Source: Hermatobates lingyangjiaoensis (taxonomy: Eukaryota > Arthropoda > Insecta > Hemiptera > Hermatobatidae). From it: 64,000 nucleotides of DNA. The stretch covers positions 62,001-126,000 of the forward strand of contig JAPFBL010000315.1 of assembly GCA_026182355.1 (NCBI GenBank), read 5' to 3'. This document shows, in pieces, positions 33,871 through 45,262 of the stretch (positions are counted from its first letter, which is position 1; each line of letters begins with the position of its first letter). Position numbers and translations under genes: made by a program. The notes beneath the pieces are model-generated. The model was not told where the DNA came from. It ran no database searches and saw only the letters and a list, made by a program, of their open reading frames with translations.

Positions 33871-34539
33871 CAAGTGCTCTGCGTACTAGTGTGTGTAAGG
33901 TTTGTGTTGAATAAAGAATAACTCAGTATACCAGCATAGTTAAGAGGATATGAAGACTTCATTACTGGGCAGTGGTTCTAGCGTCGAATAAACGCACTGA
34001 CTCAGTATCAAAGAGCACAACCACATACAAAACAAAGAAAAAGTAATGTATTGAAAAAAAAAATGAAAAATGACTAGAAATGCGGTGATTCTGGTGTCAA
34101 ACAAAACAACGACTTCTCAACAATCCGGCTGTCATGACACATCTGTGGACGACGAAATCGAACAAGATCATACCAACTGCACAGTTGAGGTCAATAATTC
34201 GGTACAATGTATGTTGGAAGTGTTCAAGTAAGGAATTAAATTTGCTGGCAGAGTAGACTGTCTAAAAGAAACAGAGGAGCCCCATACGAGAATTGCTTCC
34301 AGTCTCTTTAGCTTCCCTTGGCTGTCACGTACAACCAATCTAGAAGATAGGATTGCCTGGGAATCAAACAAAATAAATAAAAAAGCAACTTCTCCGGGCA
34401 CTAAGACGATCAAAATATCTAAATAAGTAAAGGCAAGAAATTATTATGTTTCTAAAAATATATTTCTAGCCTAAAACTAGAATTAGTCAACTAAAAAAAA
34501 AATAAATACTCATATGAAAGCGTACGATTAATTGTTAAC

Positions 34540-35000
34540 AATATTATCAATCTTGTTGATGCTATACTATCCTATCAGTCACAAGTATATACATTATAGC
34601 ACGATGTATACTATACTATGAGTCTAAAGTATATATATTATAGCAGATATATACATACTATAACGTGGGGTTTAAAGCCAACGAAAAGGAAAAAACAATG
34701 GAAATAAATGACCTGAGGCTTTTCAATGTATGTTATCAGAGAGCAAACGAAGTAACAACTGAAATCCCTCAGAGCATTTAATTCTACTGTTTTTCTCTTT
34801 CCTTCCGGTTTAAACTTTATTTATTGCATCACGTGTTTTTATTGTGATTTTTCTGCCTACTCTACTGGATACACTATGGTATGCTATACTTTATATACTT
34901 TGTATAAACACTGTTTATACTATACAAGTATAAAAGTATACTATAGTATAAAAGTATAATATAGGTAGTATACTGTATAGTATAATACAGTTAGTATACT
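34540..35000. repeat. TATAC/TATAG-rich low-complexity region with an embedded family G relic
   Basis: Words such as atactatagtata recur irregularly. At about 34670-34860 a decayed fold-back of family G is present: aaggaaaaaacaatgg on the left and ctcagagcatttaattctac with a poly-T-rich inverse on the right. Confidence 0.55.
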
Positions 35001-35427
35001 GAATTATACTATATATAGTTAATATGGGCCCTATACCAGTGAACTATGACGATCAAAATATCTATAACAGTAAAGGCAAGGACTCATTTTAAACTTCTTA
35101 AAAAGATATTATTAACTGAAACTAGAATTAGTCAAAAAAAAAAATTGTTGTCAAAAAATAAACAACATTGTCAATTTAATATACTACTAACTGGGAGTTT
35201 CAGGAAAAGGTTAATCATATTTGATAATAACTTCTCACAATAAGGGGATAGACCTGAAAAAGAACACTATTTGTTTGAAACGTGTTGTTTTGATAATAAA
35301 ACTGCATTATTTGGAGACATTTTCTATAATTTCATATAATGAATAAATACTGAATGTACAGTTGATGAATAATCGCCGCCTTTTCTTTAAATTTTTATCA
35401 GCTTCTCTATCAAGATTAATTATAAAT

Positions 35428-35665
35428 GAATCCAATAAATCTGAGCACGTCATCCCTCGGAGAGGGCATTAAGCCTTCGATCTCGATTTCACACGATGTC
35501 ACGTACTCGTTAAAGAACCCTGATCCAAAGACACTTGAGTTAGGAAAAATTTAGGATTCCCAATGTAAAATCAACAGGTGACTCGCCCATTACTATAATG
35601 GGTGCCAAATAATAAGTGAGCCGCAATTTCCGCCCCTAGAACACTACTAAGAGGTGGAAAGCCGT
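35428..35665 (+). mobile_element. SINE fragment, tail type B, head missing
   Basis: It begins gaatccaataaatctgagc and continues cgtcatccctcggag, gatgtcacgtactcg and gtgactcgcccattactat to gggtgccaaataataag. Confidence 0.8.
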
Positions 35666-35810
35666 AAAAGTGCATATAAACAATAATATTTACATGCAGG
35701 ATTTCTAAAAGTACTATTTTAAATTGAAAGTAGGAACTTAGTGAAAGTTCTGGAATAAAATAAATAATCATAATGTTTTAAATAGTAAAAGAGTTTAGTT
35801 CTGCCATATA

Positions 35811-35950
35811 TCAATGATCAAACCACAATATCAAATGGGAAAACAAGACTAATATCTTTCAACCGCTTGTTACGGTTGAAAGATCTTAGTCTTTTTTTCC
35901 TATTTCATATTGTGGTTTGATCATTAATTGTTATTTCACGGGTTTATGTG

Positions 35951-35955
<5 letters not shown>
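35811..35955. mobile_element. Family A fold-back with fused centre
   Basis: The two arms join in caaccgcttgttacggttg, so the CTGACGA parts of both arms and the spacer have been deleted together. The outer arms (caatgatcaaaccacaat and inverse) are well kept. A (TA)n tract of about 44 bp follows at 35954-35996. Confidence 0.75.
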
Positions 35956-35997
<42 letters not shown>

Positions 35998-37449
35998 TTG
36001 CTCAAGATGTGAATCAATTAAATTAAATAGGTGGAGCATATGTAAACGATAAAATACACAAGAGGAAAGGTAGTTTATTCAGGGAAATGAAATCCTGCTG
36101 GCGGTTTTGAAAACCACTTTTCAATTTATGCAGGCACTTTACTAATAAATAAATCCACTTTAGCTTGTTTGGAGAACTTGAGAACAGTTATCCACTAGAA
36201 TCCACACAACAAGCCAAGCCTGGAATTAATATAAAATTTATAGGTACAGCTTTTTTTCGAAATCATTTTTCATAAAAATGAAATCACGATCAACCATGAT
36301 AAATCTTAAAACACATAACAAAACATAAAAGAATCGTATCAATTTAATAGTAATTTTAGGTTAACTGTTAATTTTTGACAACAGAAGATTTTGACTTCTA
36401 ATAAGACATCAATTAAGGTTGATTTAAAGATATGATTTTGAAGCAGGTTCAACAGAGAGCTGTAGCCCCAAAGATCATGATGATGATCACCTTTGTCTAC
36501 AAGTAAACAGTTATACATACTAATTGTATTGGCTGCATCTCATTTTATAATTTTATGCGGAAAAAATGTGTATTATATAAAATGTAGAAAAGACTCAAAT
36601 TATTCTGATTCAAATCTAATGACCTGGAATTCATTGATAACAAACTAACATTTTCATCAACAGAGTTATAATTTACTCAAATACATCTGTCAGATTTCAT
36701 TAAGATCTGTCATTTGGTACGAGTTTATCGTGTTAGCCTAATTTTTGCTCATACACCATAATCAGATGCCATCTAAATATTCATAAATAAATTTAGGAAC
36801 CCTTGAATCGTGAAATTCCTTTAAAATCTAAAAATAGTTTGCTTTTATTACCACTATACTTTATTTATAGTCGAGCAATGTATTTATATTGAAACATGTG
36901 TTTAATATGGCTCTCAAATGATATGGACTGGTTCCTTCATTTTAAATCGAGTACTCACAATTTACGGTTTGTCATTTGATAGGAATGTACATTTTGCCTT
37001 TACTGACTATTTATTTCTATGACGTCACCAAGTCGAGGACGAGGGTGTCTCCATGCGTGAGTCACGTCCACAGTTCTAATTCTCGTAGAGACGCCAAACG
37101 GCTTTATTGTGCAATATCTAGCCCAAATTTGGCCATCCAGTAATAATAGATGCTTAATGAAATATATGTGTGATTAACTCAGTGATTATAGTGAAGATAT
37201 AACATTAGTTTCATTCAAACTTAAAAAAACCTATTAACAAACTACTTAACATCAATTAGTCTCCTTTGAACTTTGGAATTTTCAAAATGAAATATCTGCA
37301 TCAGGGGTTCGCAATAGGAGTGAAAATCACCCTCTTGGATAATTATTGGCCTAAATAAAATGTGTTTGCGGCTTAATTATTCGTTTATTAAATTATCTGG
37401 TTTTTATGCCTTTATATTTTTAGTTCTTAATTCTAAGTTGTACCACAGA

Positions 37450-37560
37450 TACACACCCTTAGTTAATGCCTAAAGAAGAACACTACGTATTCGAAACGCG
37501 TTGTTCATACTATTAAATTTCTATATATGGAGACTATTTCATTAGCTTTTTACCCTACAC
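37450..37560 (+). mobile_element. Family D, single arm
   Basis: The plus strand shows cttagttaatgcct, aaagaagaacactacg, tattcgaaacgcgttgtt and gctttttaccctacac. CTGAGGA has changed to CTAAAGA. No left arm is seen. Confidence 0.65.
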
Positions 37561-38159
37561 TTTTAGTTTTTTATCTATTAAATTAGTCATTGTCTCTGGT
37601 CATTGTTTGACCAGCATTTAAAAGGTATATTCAAGTTTCCATACTGTCTGGTTGATGTTCAAGTTTATTTCAATGATTAGCAGAGTTTGATTTGTTTAAA
37701 TTATTTAAATAGTTTTCAAGATGTGATTTAAATCTTTGTTTTAAAGTCCTCTTTGTTAGTCCTATGTATATAAATCTTTGCAATCCGTACATTTCAGTTT
37801 ATATATTCCACTTTTACCATATTTATAAATATAATATCATATTATATTTCATTAGTAACTTCCATCAGTTCAAATTGAAGATGAATAACATCGGAAAAGG
37901 GTCGAACAATTCTTTCTCCCGTATAGGAGGTATGACGGTATCATTTACTAATGTAACTTCAACTAACCTCCCTTGTAATATAGATAGGCATAGATAAAAT
38001 TTATCACACTGATTTGGTCTAGTTTCCTAACTATTCAACTTTGCTCAAGAACTAATCATCTCTGAAGTCGTGATGCAGAAACTGCTAAGAATTTCAACCA
38101 GATATGTATTCAAGAAGATTTGATGCCAATCTATAAAAAAATAAATGTATAGTTAAAAT

Positions 38160-38290
38160 AAATTCAGAGAAAGAAATCCACCGAAGGAAACAACACATTT
38201 TGTTATTTCGACACCTATCTTCATCAGGAGGGAGAACTAAGCTGCTTTAAGTCAAACAAGACTGAAGTTCTCTTCTCAAAAGAACTTTGT
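38160..38290 (-). mobile_element. Fold-back arm related to family B
   Basis: Minus-strand CTGATGA, A, GATaggtGTC, GAAAT around 38245-38205, followed by the outer wording tgttgtttccttcgg. The partner arm is not clear. The core shows the same design as families A-F but a different hairpin. Confidence 0.5.
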
Positions 38291-38431
38291 CAGGTGGGGA
38301 AAAGACATCAAAAAATAGCAAGAAAATAAAAATCAACAAAAATAAAATAAATTCTAAAACAAATAATAAAGGAAAATATGATATATATATAACAGATTCA
38401 ATAATATATTGACCGTTTGAGAGAACACACC

Positions 38432-38481
<50 letters not shown>

Positions 38482-38482
<1 letters not shown>

Positions 38483-38645
38483 ATGAAGTTTAAACCACAA
38501 TGAAAAAAGGAAAACAATAGAATTAAATGCTCTGATGACATAAATTGAAAGGCCTCAGAGCATTTACTTCTATTTTTCCTTTTTACATTGTTGTTTAAAC
38601 TTCATTGATTGCATTACGTGTTTATTTATTTTGATTTTTCTGGAT
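38482..38645. mobile_element. Family G fold-back
   Basis: Arms start at gtttaaaccacaatgaaaa and end at cattgttgtttaaacttc. On the plus strand the centre reads GCT, CTGATGA, C, ATAAATT, GAAAGGCCTC, AGAGC. AGGCCT is self-complementary, as expected for a minimal stem III. TA tracts lie at 38432-38484. Confidence 0.6.
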
Positions 38646-39063
38646 ATATACATATTTATAAAAAATAAAAAGCGATTATAAAAGAATAATTAACAATTTT
38701 GGATGTGTCCATAAACAGATCTATTTCCGAAAAGACAAATAAGTTCTTTTTTTAAAGTTTTATGTTAGAATCAGTAAACTGTTTAAGAGTTTACGATTGG
38801 TTATTTGTTAAGAGAAGCAAGTGGAAGGTCACTAGGTTTACAAACGGAAGACCAGTATTACTCATAGACAAGCTTCAGCTTTGCGGAAACCAAGGCCACA
38901 TAAAAAATATCACAATGGATTAGAATAACATTTAAAAAAGGCCACTATTAGAGTAATTATTGCTCAATTAGCTATTTAGAATCGATGATAATTAATTAAC
39001 ATTACAACAAATTTGTAGAAGGTGAATTGTGGGCCTTCTTTCATTGGACGGATGACAACTATC

Positions 39064-39575
39064 AGGTTAGGTTAGGTTGCATTGGCAGTCTCACAAGGGA
39101 ACACACGTAAGTCCAGTATTGGCTCTTTGTGATACCACATAATGAAGATTGATTCTTTGTAGGATAAAAAGTTAATGAAGTGCTCTCCACATATAAAAAT
39201 TTAATGGTATAAACCACGCTACCATGGTAAAATTGTTTATACCATTAAATTTTTATATGTGGAGACCATTTCATTAACTTTTTACCCTACAATGAGTAAA
39301 TACCACATAATAACTGATTGCACTACGTTAAAAGATTGATTCTACATTGGGAGTATTAAATTTTGCCTAACTCAAATGTATTTAGAGTTGGGACCTTTAA
39401 CGAGTACCTGACATCGTTCAAGCTCGGGACCGACGGTTTAAGACCCTTCTCAGGGGGACGACGTGCTCATATTTATTCACCTTTAGCGTGAATAAATCGA
39501 TGGCCAGGTGGGGAACAAACCCCGGTCCTATCAGTTCAGAGGAGAGTACGTTAACTACTAAGCTAACCTGACTTC
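39064..39575 (-). mobile_element. SINE, tail type A, split by a family D insertion
   Basis: On the minus strand it runs from the tRNA-like head near 39575 (gttagcttagtagttaacg) through box B (ggggtttgttccccacc) and the shared body to tail A near 39066 (gactgccaatgcaacc). The body is interrupted at 39157-39331 by a family D element. The remaining SINE halves join cleanly across the 12-bp duplication. Confidence 0.85.
39157..39331. mobile_element. Family D fold-back inserted in a SINE, 12-bp target duplication
   Basis: The direct repeat aagattgattct flanks it at 39145-39156 and 39332-39343. Since other SINE copies give the unbroken wording, this proves insertion. The element is a near-perfect palindrome from gtaggataaaaagttaatg to cattaactttttaccctac plus a one-sided tail ending gattgcactacgtta. 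Its hammerhead-like core has been deleted. Confidence 0.9.
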
Positions 39576-40424
39576 CTTGGCAACTATTAACTGCAGCAGG
39601 CTAGTCAGCTTCAAGGAACGGAAATGCATATAGCCATAATCAAAGGTTACATGACACCAGGAAAGAAATGGAATCATTGGATAGTTAGTGCTCAAAGGAA
39701 ATGGAAGAACAGAGAGTTTCTAAAATTATATTTAAATTAATCCTAATCAGTGCTCCGTCTTTAAGAATTTTAAATTTCGATGTTTCCAGATTTAAGCTAA
39801 TTGATTTCATTTATCATCTTTATTAAATAAATTAGAATTAACCTATTAATTCTTTTTTATTTTGTTGGGATATTTATTATGCAGGTCAGTCTGAATGTGA
39901 CCTATACAAGTTGTAAAGGTATAAGAGGAAGCTTGCATTTAGAACCTGAATATCACAATTAATTTTAATTATTATTTTCACTAAATTAGAGCTAACATAA
40001 TAAAAAAAAATGTTACGGATAATTATTAAATTTTATTTCCTTTTTATGGCACCTTTTGAATTAAATATAATGATTTTATCATTTTTTTGTTGTAAATACC
40101 TTCAAATATAAATTATTTCAATGATTAATTCATTATTCAATGCTACTTTAAATTTTAAAAATAAAGTAACTTCCTCTAAATTACTTATACTGAATTCTTG
40201 GATTTTAATCAAATTAAGGTAAACAAATTGCCAAATGGATATGAGTGGGACTAAATGTTTGACCTTCTGAGTGGTATATTTCCTTTGCAATAACCTGATA
40301 TATCATGTTTTTTTTCATAAAAATAAACAACAATAAGGACATAACGTGACTTGAGGACAATGACAAATACAATTTTTAAAAAATTCTAGAAGAGTGGTTA
40401 TTTGTTAATTGTGAAGCAGTGGCG

Positions 40425-40445
40425 TAGCGGGGGGGGGGGCGGAAT
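40425..40445 (+). mobile_element. Possible DNA-transposon end (cagtggcgtagc motif)
   Basis: The motif cagtggcgtagcgggggg is a common terminal sequence of animal hAT-like elements. The matching right end was not found in the window, so extent is unknown. Confidence 0.35.
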
Positions 40446-40615
40446 TTTGAGGGGTTAAAAATAAAAAATTGAAAGAAATTAAAATAATAAAAACTCTGAA
40501 ATTTTACAACAAAATGAGTTTTTACGATCGTAATTCTTTTTATGTTTTATGTGTGTAATACTGCTTTTAAACGGATTTTTCAACTAAAATAATAATATTT
40601 GGAAATTAAAATAAA

Positions 40616-40794
40616 CCCTGATTTTACTTATGAGTACCGCCCTGTCTTCCTGCGGGACTCTTCGCTCTTCGCACCTCCTGATGACGACGATGGTCGAAAT
40701 ATCGATGTGAGTTATGTCTGTGTCTTTCTGTGTGTTTCCTTCGTTTTGAATTTATTTTATTTTAAAAAAGTCCGCTGGACCGTTTCTTTTAATT
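40616..40794 (+). mobile_element. Family B, single-arm copy with 14-bp target duplication
   Basis: It carries one arm of the 31.1 kb palindrome (cttcctgcgggactcttcgc onward) and a core at 40672-40709 on the plus strand: CTGATGA, C, GAC-gatg-GTC, GAAATATC. It ends cgtttcttttaatt. The repeat gaaattaaaataaa lies at 40602-40615 and 40795-40808. The left 25 bases are not shared with the other copy, so the exact left limit is uncertain. Confidence 0.7.
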
Positions 40795-41189
40795 GAAATT
40801 AAAATAAATGTATATTTTAAATCTTTCGAACACATTTTTTTAAAATGATTGAAAGTTTATTATATTTGTTTGCGCAGCCAGTTAATTTATTTTCTTTTAT
40901 GATTTGAATTAAATATTTTTGTTTTGAAAAAAAACCACCATCTTTAGTTTTCTTTGATGACGACTATATACTCGTATGTATACAGGTACTGTAATAAGAT
41001 GAAAGTCTGGGACTAATAACAGCAGTCTACAATTATATCCTTGATTGTAATTCCATGAAAATAAATATTTTGAGGACTTCTGGAATTTTCAAGGTTAACG
41101 GAATATCAATGGCCACACAGGGCGGCAAAATAGCACCACTGATGTCAAGTACATTAAGTATATTTTCATCATTCATGGATTGGACTATC

Positions 41190-41530
41190 ATTCAATGAAG
41201 AGTCATCAAATATATAATCAAATTAAGAATAATTAAACTATAATCCAATTAACAAAAATTAAACATAATTAAAATTAAGAATTATTCCATGTATAATCCA
41301 ATTAAGAGTCATTAAATTTATAATCACAATTAAGAGTAACTAAATGTGTAATCCAATTAAGAGTCATTAAATATATAATCCAATTAAGAGTCATTAAATA
41401 TATAATCAAATTAAGAATAATTAAACTATAATCCAGTTAACAGTAATTAAATATATATTAAAATTAAGAGTTATTCTATGTATAATCCAATTAAGGGTCA
41501 TTGATTGTATAATCCAATTAAGAATATAAC
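41190..41530. repeat. AT-rich minisatellite, unit about 30 bp
   Basis: About ten units of the form ataatccaattaagagtcat with variants. It ends where caatta-agaatataac begins. No function is evident. Confidence 0.8.
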
Positions 41531-41570
41531 CATAGCATCTTCTGTTACCTGCTGTTCTGAAAATCTAGTG

Positions 41571-41887
41571 CAAAGGTTCTTAACCTTGTGGAGGTGCCGA
41601 ACCCCGCCAGTTTCATAAGCGCATTCACCGAAGCCTGTAGTGAAAAATAAAATGATTTATTTTTTTGAACTTCAAGTCATAGGTGTATGTTTTTTTTACT
41701 GGTGCACAAAATGAACCGTACATGAATATCACCTTCTTCAACAGAACAAAACCAACACAGTACATGAAATCACAAGAAATTACATACATGAAAATCAGTG
41801 TGACTTTTGCTGTTGACCTCCGCCGAACCCCTGAGACCAACTCTTCGAACCCTTAGGGTTCAATCAAACTCAGTTTAAGAACCACTG
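41571..41887. mobile_element. hAT MITE with perfect 8-bp target duplication
   Basis: Flanked by atctagtg at 41563-41570 and 41888-41895. The left end is caaaggttcttaaccttg and the right end is the complement of cagtggttcttaaactgag. The length is 317 bp. A minus-strand open frame (41625-41840) crosses it but carries no transposase motif. Confidence 0.88.
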
Positions 41888-42768
41888 ATCTAGTGTAACT
41901 AGAAGAGAAACTGTAAGCGCTTTCCGAGTGTTCTTTTTATAAAAAGTCTTTATCGATGAGAGTAGTTTATTGTGCATACAGCACAGTTTCTACATTTGAT
42001 GCTAATTAATATTCTTACTAATTTATAGAATAAATGATTACGGGTGTGATAAGAGAACAAAAAATTAAAATTTATTTAAAAGGATATATATATATATTAT
42101 TACTAAATTGAAAATGAGGTAAAACAAGGTAATTTTTCATTGAATGAATGCGTAAGGTGTTACTTCATAACAACTGTCTTTTATTAGACTGGAGGAAGTG
42201 AGTGTACTTTAACACTGAATGACTGGGCAGCTTTTAAACCGGTACCGGACCAGTATTGCCTCACAGCATGCTGACAGGGCTTTTTCTGCCAATACGTTTA
42301 ACAAGCCCTACTCCCACCTAACATGCCATTAATTTCAACATCTTTCCATCGACGTTTTGCTTTATTTCTAACATCAAACAAATTCATTTCATTATTTAAT
42401 TCATAACTTACAAATGTCTTTTTCTTCACTTTCTATTTTTTACAAAAAAAAACATTAAAAATTATATTTATGTAATTCTTACGAAATAATGAGAATAAAA
42501 AGAAAAAAAAAGTTAAGCATGAAATTCTCAAAAAAAACGTTTATTATAATTAAAGTATGCGTTTCAAACTCTAGCCTTAATGAGGATATGGTTATGTCTC
42601 AGGTTTTGTTTATACACAAAGTGTTTGAAACGCACAGTTTAATTATGAACTGAATTATTGATAGGTAGGAATTTGTAGCTATAAATTTAATTGTATGTAA
42701 TTCTAAGCAGAGTAAAATGGTATTGTGCAAATCAATATGTTTATTAGTACTTTCAAAAAATCCAAATT

Positions 42769-43043
42769 TATATGATGTAATTTTTTGTGGGTTGAGGTCC
42801 AATGATTTTAAACTAGTCCTTTTGCCGTCGTTTCGACATATATTTATGTCATCTTCAGGGCTTTGGAAATCTGTTTATGTTGCAGCATACCTATTTACTA
42901 CTGTTAGCCATCATGTAACAGTAGTAAATAGGTATGCTGCACCATAAGCAGATTTCCAAAGCCCTGAAGAAGACATAAATATATGTCGAAACGTTGGCAA
43001 AGGACTAGTTTAAAATCATTGGACCTCAACCCTCAAAAAATTA

Positions 43044-43053
<10 letters not shown>
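42769..43053. mobile_element. Family F inverted repeat with two hammerhead-like cores
   Basis: Arms are 42769-42906 and 42917-43053, separated by only about 10 bp. The right core on the plus strand (42961-42998) reads GCC, CTGAAGA, A, hairpin GACAT..ATGTC, GAAACGTT, GGC. The left core on the minus strand (42861-42824) has the same hairpin and GAAACGACGGC. GCC and GGC can pair as stem I in both. A TA tract follows at 43051-43092. Confidence 0.8.
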
Positions 43054-43091
<38 letters not shown>

Positions 43092-43093
<2 letters not shown>

Positions 43094-43316
43094 ATGATCA
43101 AACCACAATAAGAAAATGGGAAAACAAGACTAAGATCTTTCAACCGTAACAAGCGGTCTTCGTCAGAGTCAAAAACCCAACTGACTGGGTTGACTTCAGT
43201 TGGGTTTTTGACTCTGACGAAGACCGCTTGTTACGGTTGAAAGATCTTAGTCTTGTTTTCCCATTTTCTTATTGTGGTTTGATCATTGATTGTTATTTCA
43301 CGTGTTTATGTGAAAT

Positions 43317-43318
<2 letters not shown>
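43092..43318. mobile_element. Family A fold-back, best preserved copy
   Basis: Arms of 93 bp (43092-43184 and 43196-43288) are inverse copies round an 11-bp centre. Both cores are intact: minus 43170-43128 and plus 43210-43252, each GACT, CTGACGA, A, GACCG..CGGTT, GAAAGATCTT, AGTC. The right side adds tgttatttcacgtgtttatg. TA tracts lie on both sides (43051-43092, 43320-43366). Confidence 0.9.
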
Positions 43319-43366
<48 letters not shown>

Positions 43367-43370
<4 letters not shown>

Positions 43371-43908
43371 AAAATTTGGAAGCAGTCCTTCTTTTAAGCA
43401 TATTTCGTTGAACAGCTGACCGTATTTCGCTGATGTCATTTTCTTCACTAGTTTTTCAAGGTTTCTGAATACCTTCTTCTTTCCTTCATCCAAACGTTGG
43501 AGAATGTTAATTAAGTTATAACCGACATGTTTCGACTGGCTTCCAGTCATCTTCAGGGTGATTAATTAAACAATTAATTAAATTAATTAATTAAAAATTA
43601 TTAGTCTTTGGAGTTGGTATTAAAACACATTATATAGTAGAAGTATAATTATATAGTAGAAGCAGCTACTTCAAACTTCTACTATATAATGTGTTTTAAT
43701 ACCAACTCCAAAGACTAATAATTTTCCTCTTTGTTTAATTAATCACCCTGAAGATGACTGGAAGCCAGTCGAAACATGTCGGTTATAACTTAATTAACAT
43801 TCTCCAACGTTTGGATGAAGGAAAGAAGAAGGTATTCAGAAACCTTGAAAAACTAGTGAAGAAAATGACATCAGCGAAATACGGTCAGCTGTTCAACGAA
43901 ATATATAT
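43367..43908. mobile_element. Family E head-to-head pair with hammerhead-like cores and ORF fragments
   Basis: Left arm (43367 to about 43640) and right arm (about 43675 to 43908) are inverse copies. Cores at 43559-43521 (minus) and 43745-43783 (plus) read ACC, CTGAAGA, T, hairpin GACTGG..CCAGTC, GAAACATGTC, GGT. Each is followed by a frame encoding NILQRLDEGKKKVFRNLEK and LVKKMTSAKYGQLFNEI; the left arm continues to CLKEGLLPNFTNIY and then (TA)n, while the right arm breaks at FNEI. This is a Penelope-like N-terminal ORF fragment by inference. Confidence 0.8.
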
Positions 43909-43924
43909 ATATATAGCAAATACC

Positions 43925-44055
43925 CATCTGGTTACGTTCTTGACTCTGATGAAGATCGCTTGTTACGGTTGACAGATCTTATTCTTTTTCGACCTTTACT
44001 TATTGTCGTTTAAACATTTATAGTTGTTCCACCCTTTTATAGTGAAATCTTGTTA
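43925..44055 (+). mobile_element. Family A, right arm only, decayed core
   Basis: The plus strand has GACT, CTGATGA, A, GATCG..CGGTT, GACAGATCTT. The G12-A13-A14 position is GAC instead of GAA, so the core should be inactive. Confidence 0.65.
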
Positions 44056-44134
44056 TATATATAATAATCTTAATATGTAATAGTATAAACACTCATTTAC
44101 CAATTAATCATGTGGACAGTCTCATAGGAAACGT

Positions 44135-44182
44135 AAAGCCGTCGGTCCCGATCCTTTACGATGCCATGTACTCATGATGTCA
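44135..44182 (+). mobile_element. SINE body fragment
   Basis: The words aaagccgtcggtcccgatcc and acgatgccatgtactc match the shared SINE body. Confidence 0.7.
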
Positions 44183-45201
44183 TGACTACATAAATCAAAA
44201 GAAACACATAACATATGAAGAAAATACTGATAGATGCATATGTTCTAGGGGTCTTTGATACTAAAAGTAATGTTTGGGTTGTATTTAAAAATTAACTAAG
44301 ATAAATCATATTATATATTCGGATTCACTAAATTGACAAAATAAATTAAAACCAACATATTTACACTGATGTTGAACAATAGTTATTATTAATAGCTTAA
44401 AATAGTAAAATTTCTTTTAATTGGTAATAAAATTTAGTGTTAATTATTCTTTTTCTACAAAATGGACGGCTTGTTTCATAATCAAAATTGGCTTCTCATT
44501 GATATAAATTTAATGAGAAGTATTGAGGTAAGAGTCGTGTTGAAATAAGACTGGAGAAGTAGTGGGAAGGTCGAAAACAGAAGAATGGAAGGAAATAAAG
44601 GGAAGACGCTGACTGCATTATTCAGAAGAAGGGAGGCGGTCCATGACGGAATGGGTCTCACTGGGACGAGTTCCACTTCTTAGCCTACTGAAAAACCAGC
44701 CGGCTAACTGTCTTGTAAAATACGACGCAAACTTATTAACCAAACAACCCTTTTTTTCTGAAGAATCTCTACAGAGCAGACAAGTGGGCTTCAAAAAAAA
44801 AACCCACAAAAAATAATAAATAGAATCTTCCTTGGCTTCTTATAAAGTTAAAACTATGAGAGAATGACTAACGAGAATTAGATGGGACCAGGACAATGCT
44901 TCCAGAGTTATATTATTGCAATATAAATAGGTCATTATTCGTTGACCTTCTTTAAGCAATCGGTCGCAAGTGCCCGTTATGTATAACCTACAGTTTATCT
45001 CTAGTCATTCAGAACTTGAAATACTCCCAGCCAATGATACCAATTATTTTTATCACTTTTTTAATGGTTTAGTTCATTCCTTGATTGTATACGATTGCTA
45101 TACGTAGTAAAGACATCCAATTAACAAAAGTGAGGGAAAAAATAATAGAAAGTTAAAATATGAAAACTACTTGATAATAACACTGACTGATATATTCAAA
45201 A

Positions 45202-45262
45202 AATAACTACGTTGCAAGGCGAGCACGTTGCCACTGAGCTACCATAGTCCCCTGAACCAATA
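45202..45262 (-). pseudogene. tRNA-Ala-like 5' half
   Basis: On the minus strand ggggactatggtagctcag is followed by tggcaacgtgctcgccttgc. The D-arm and anticodon region resemble tRNA-Ala (TGC). The T-arm and 3' acceptor half are missing, so it is a relic or another SINE head rather than a working tRNA gene. Confidence 0.4.

Noticed and set aside
34168..34413. 81-codon minus-strand frame near the LINE remnant
   Set aside because: I looked for reverse transcriptase or RNase H motifs and saw none.
44482..44809. Overlapping minus-strand frames (including RSGTRPSETHSV)
   Set aside because: No domain is recognised and the frames are interrupted; could be repeat-derived, but cannot be supported.
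45202..45262. Functional tRNA-Ala gene
   Set aside because: The 3' half with T-arm and acceptor strand is missing.
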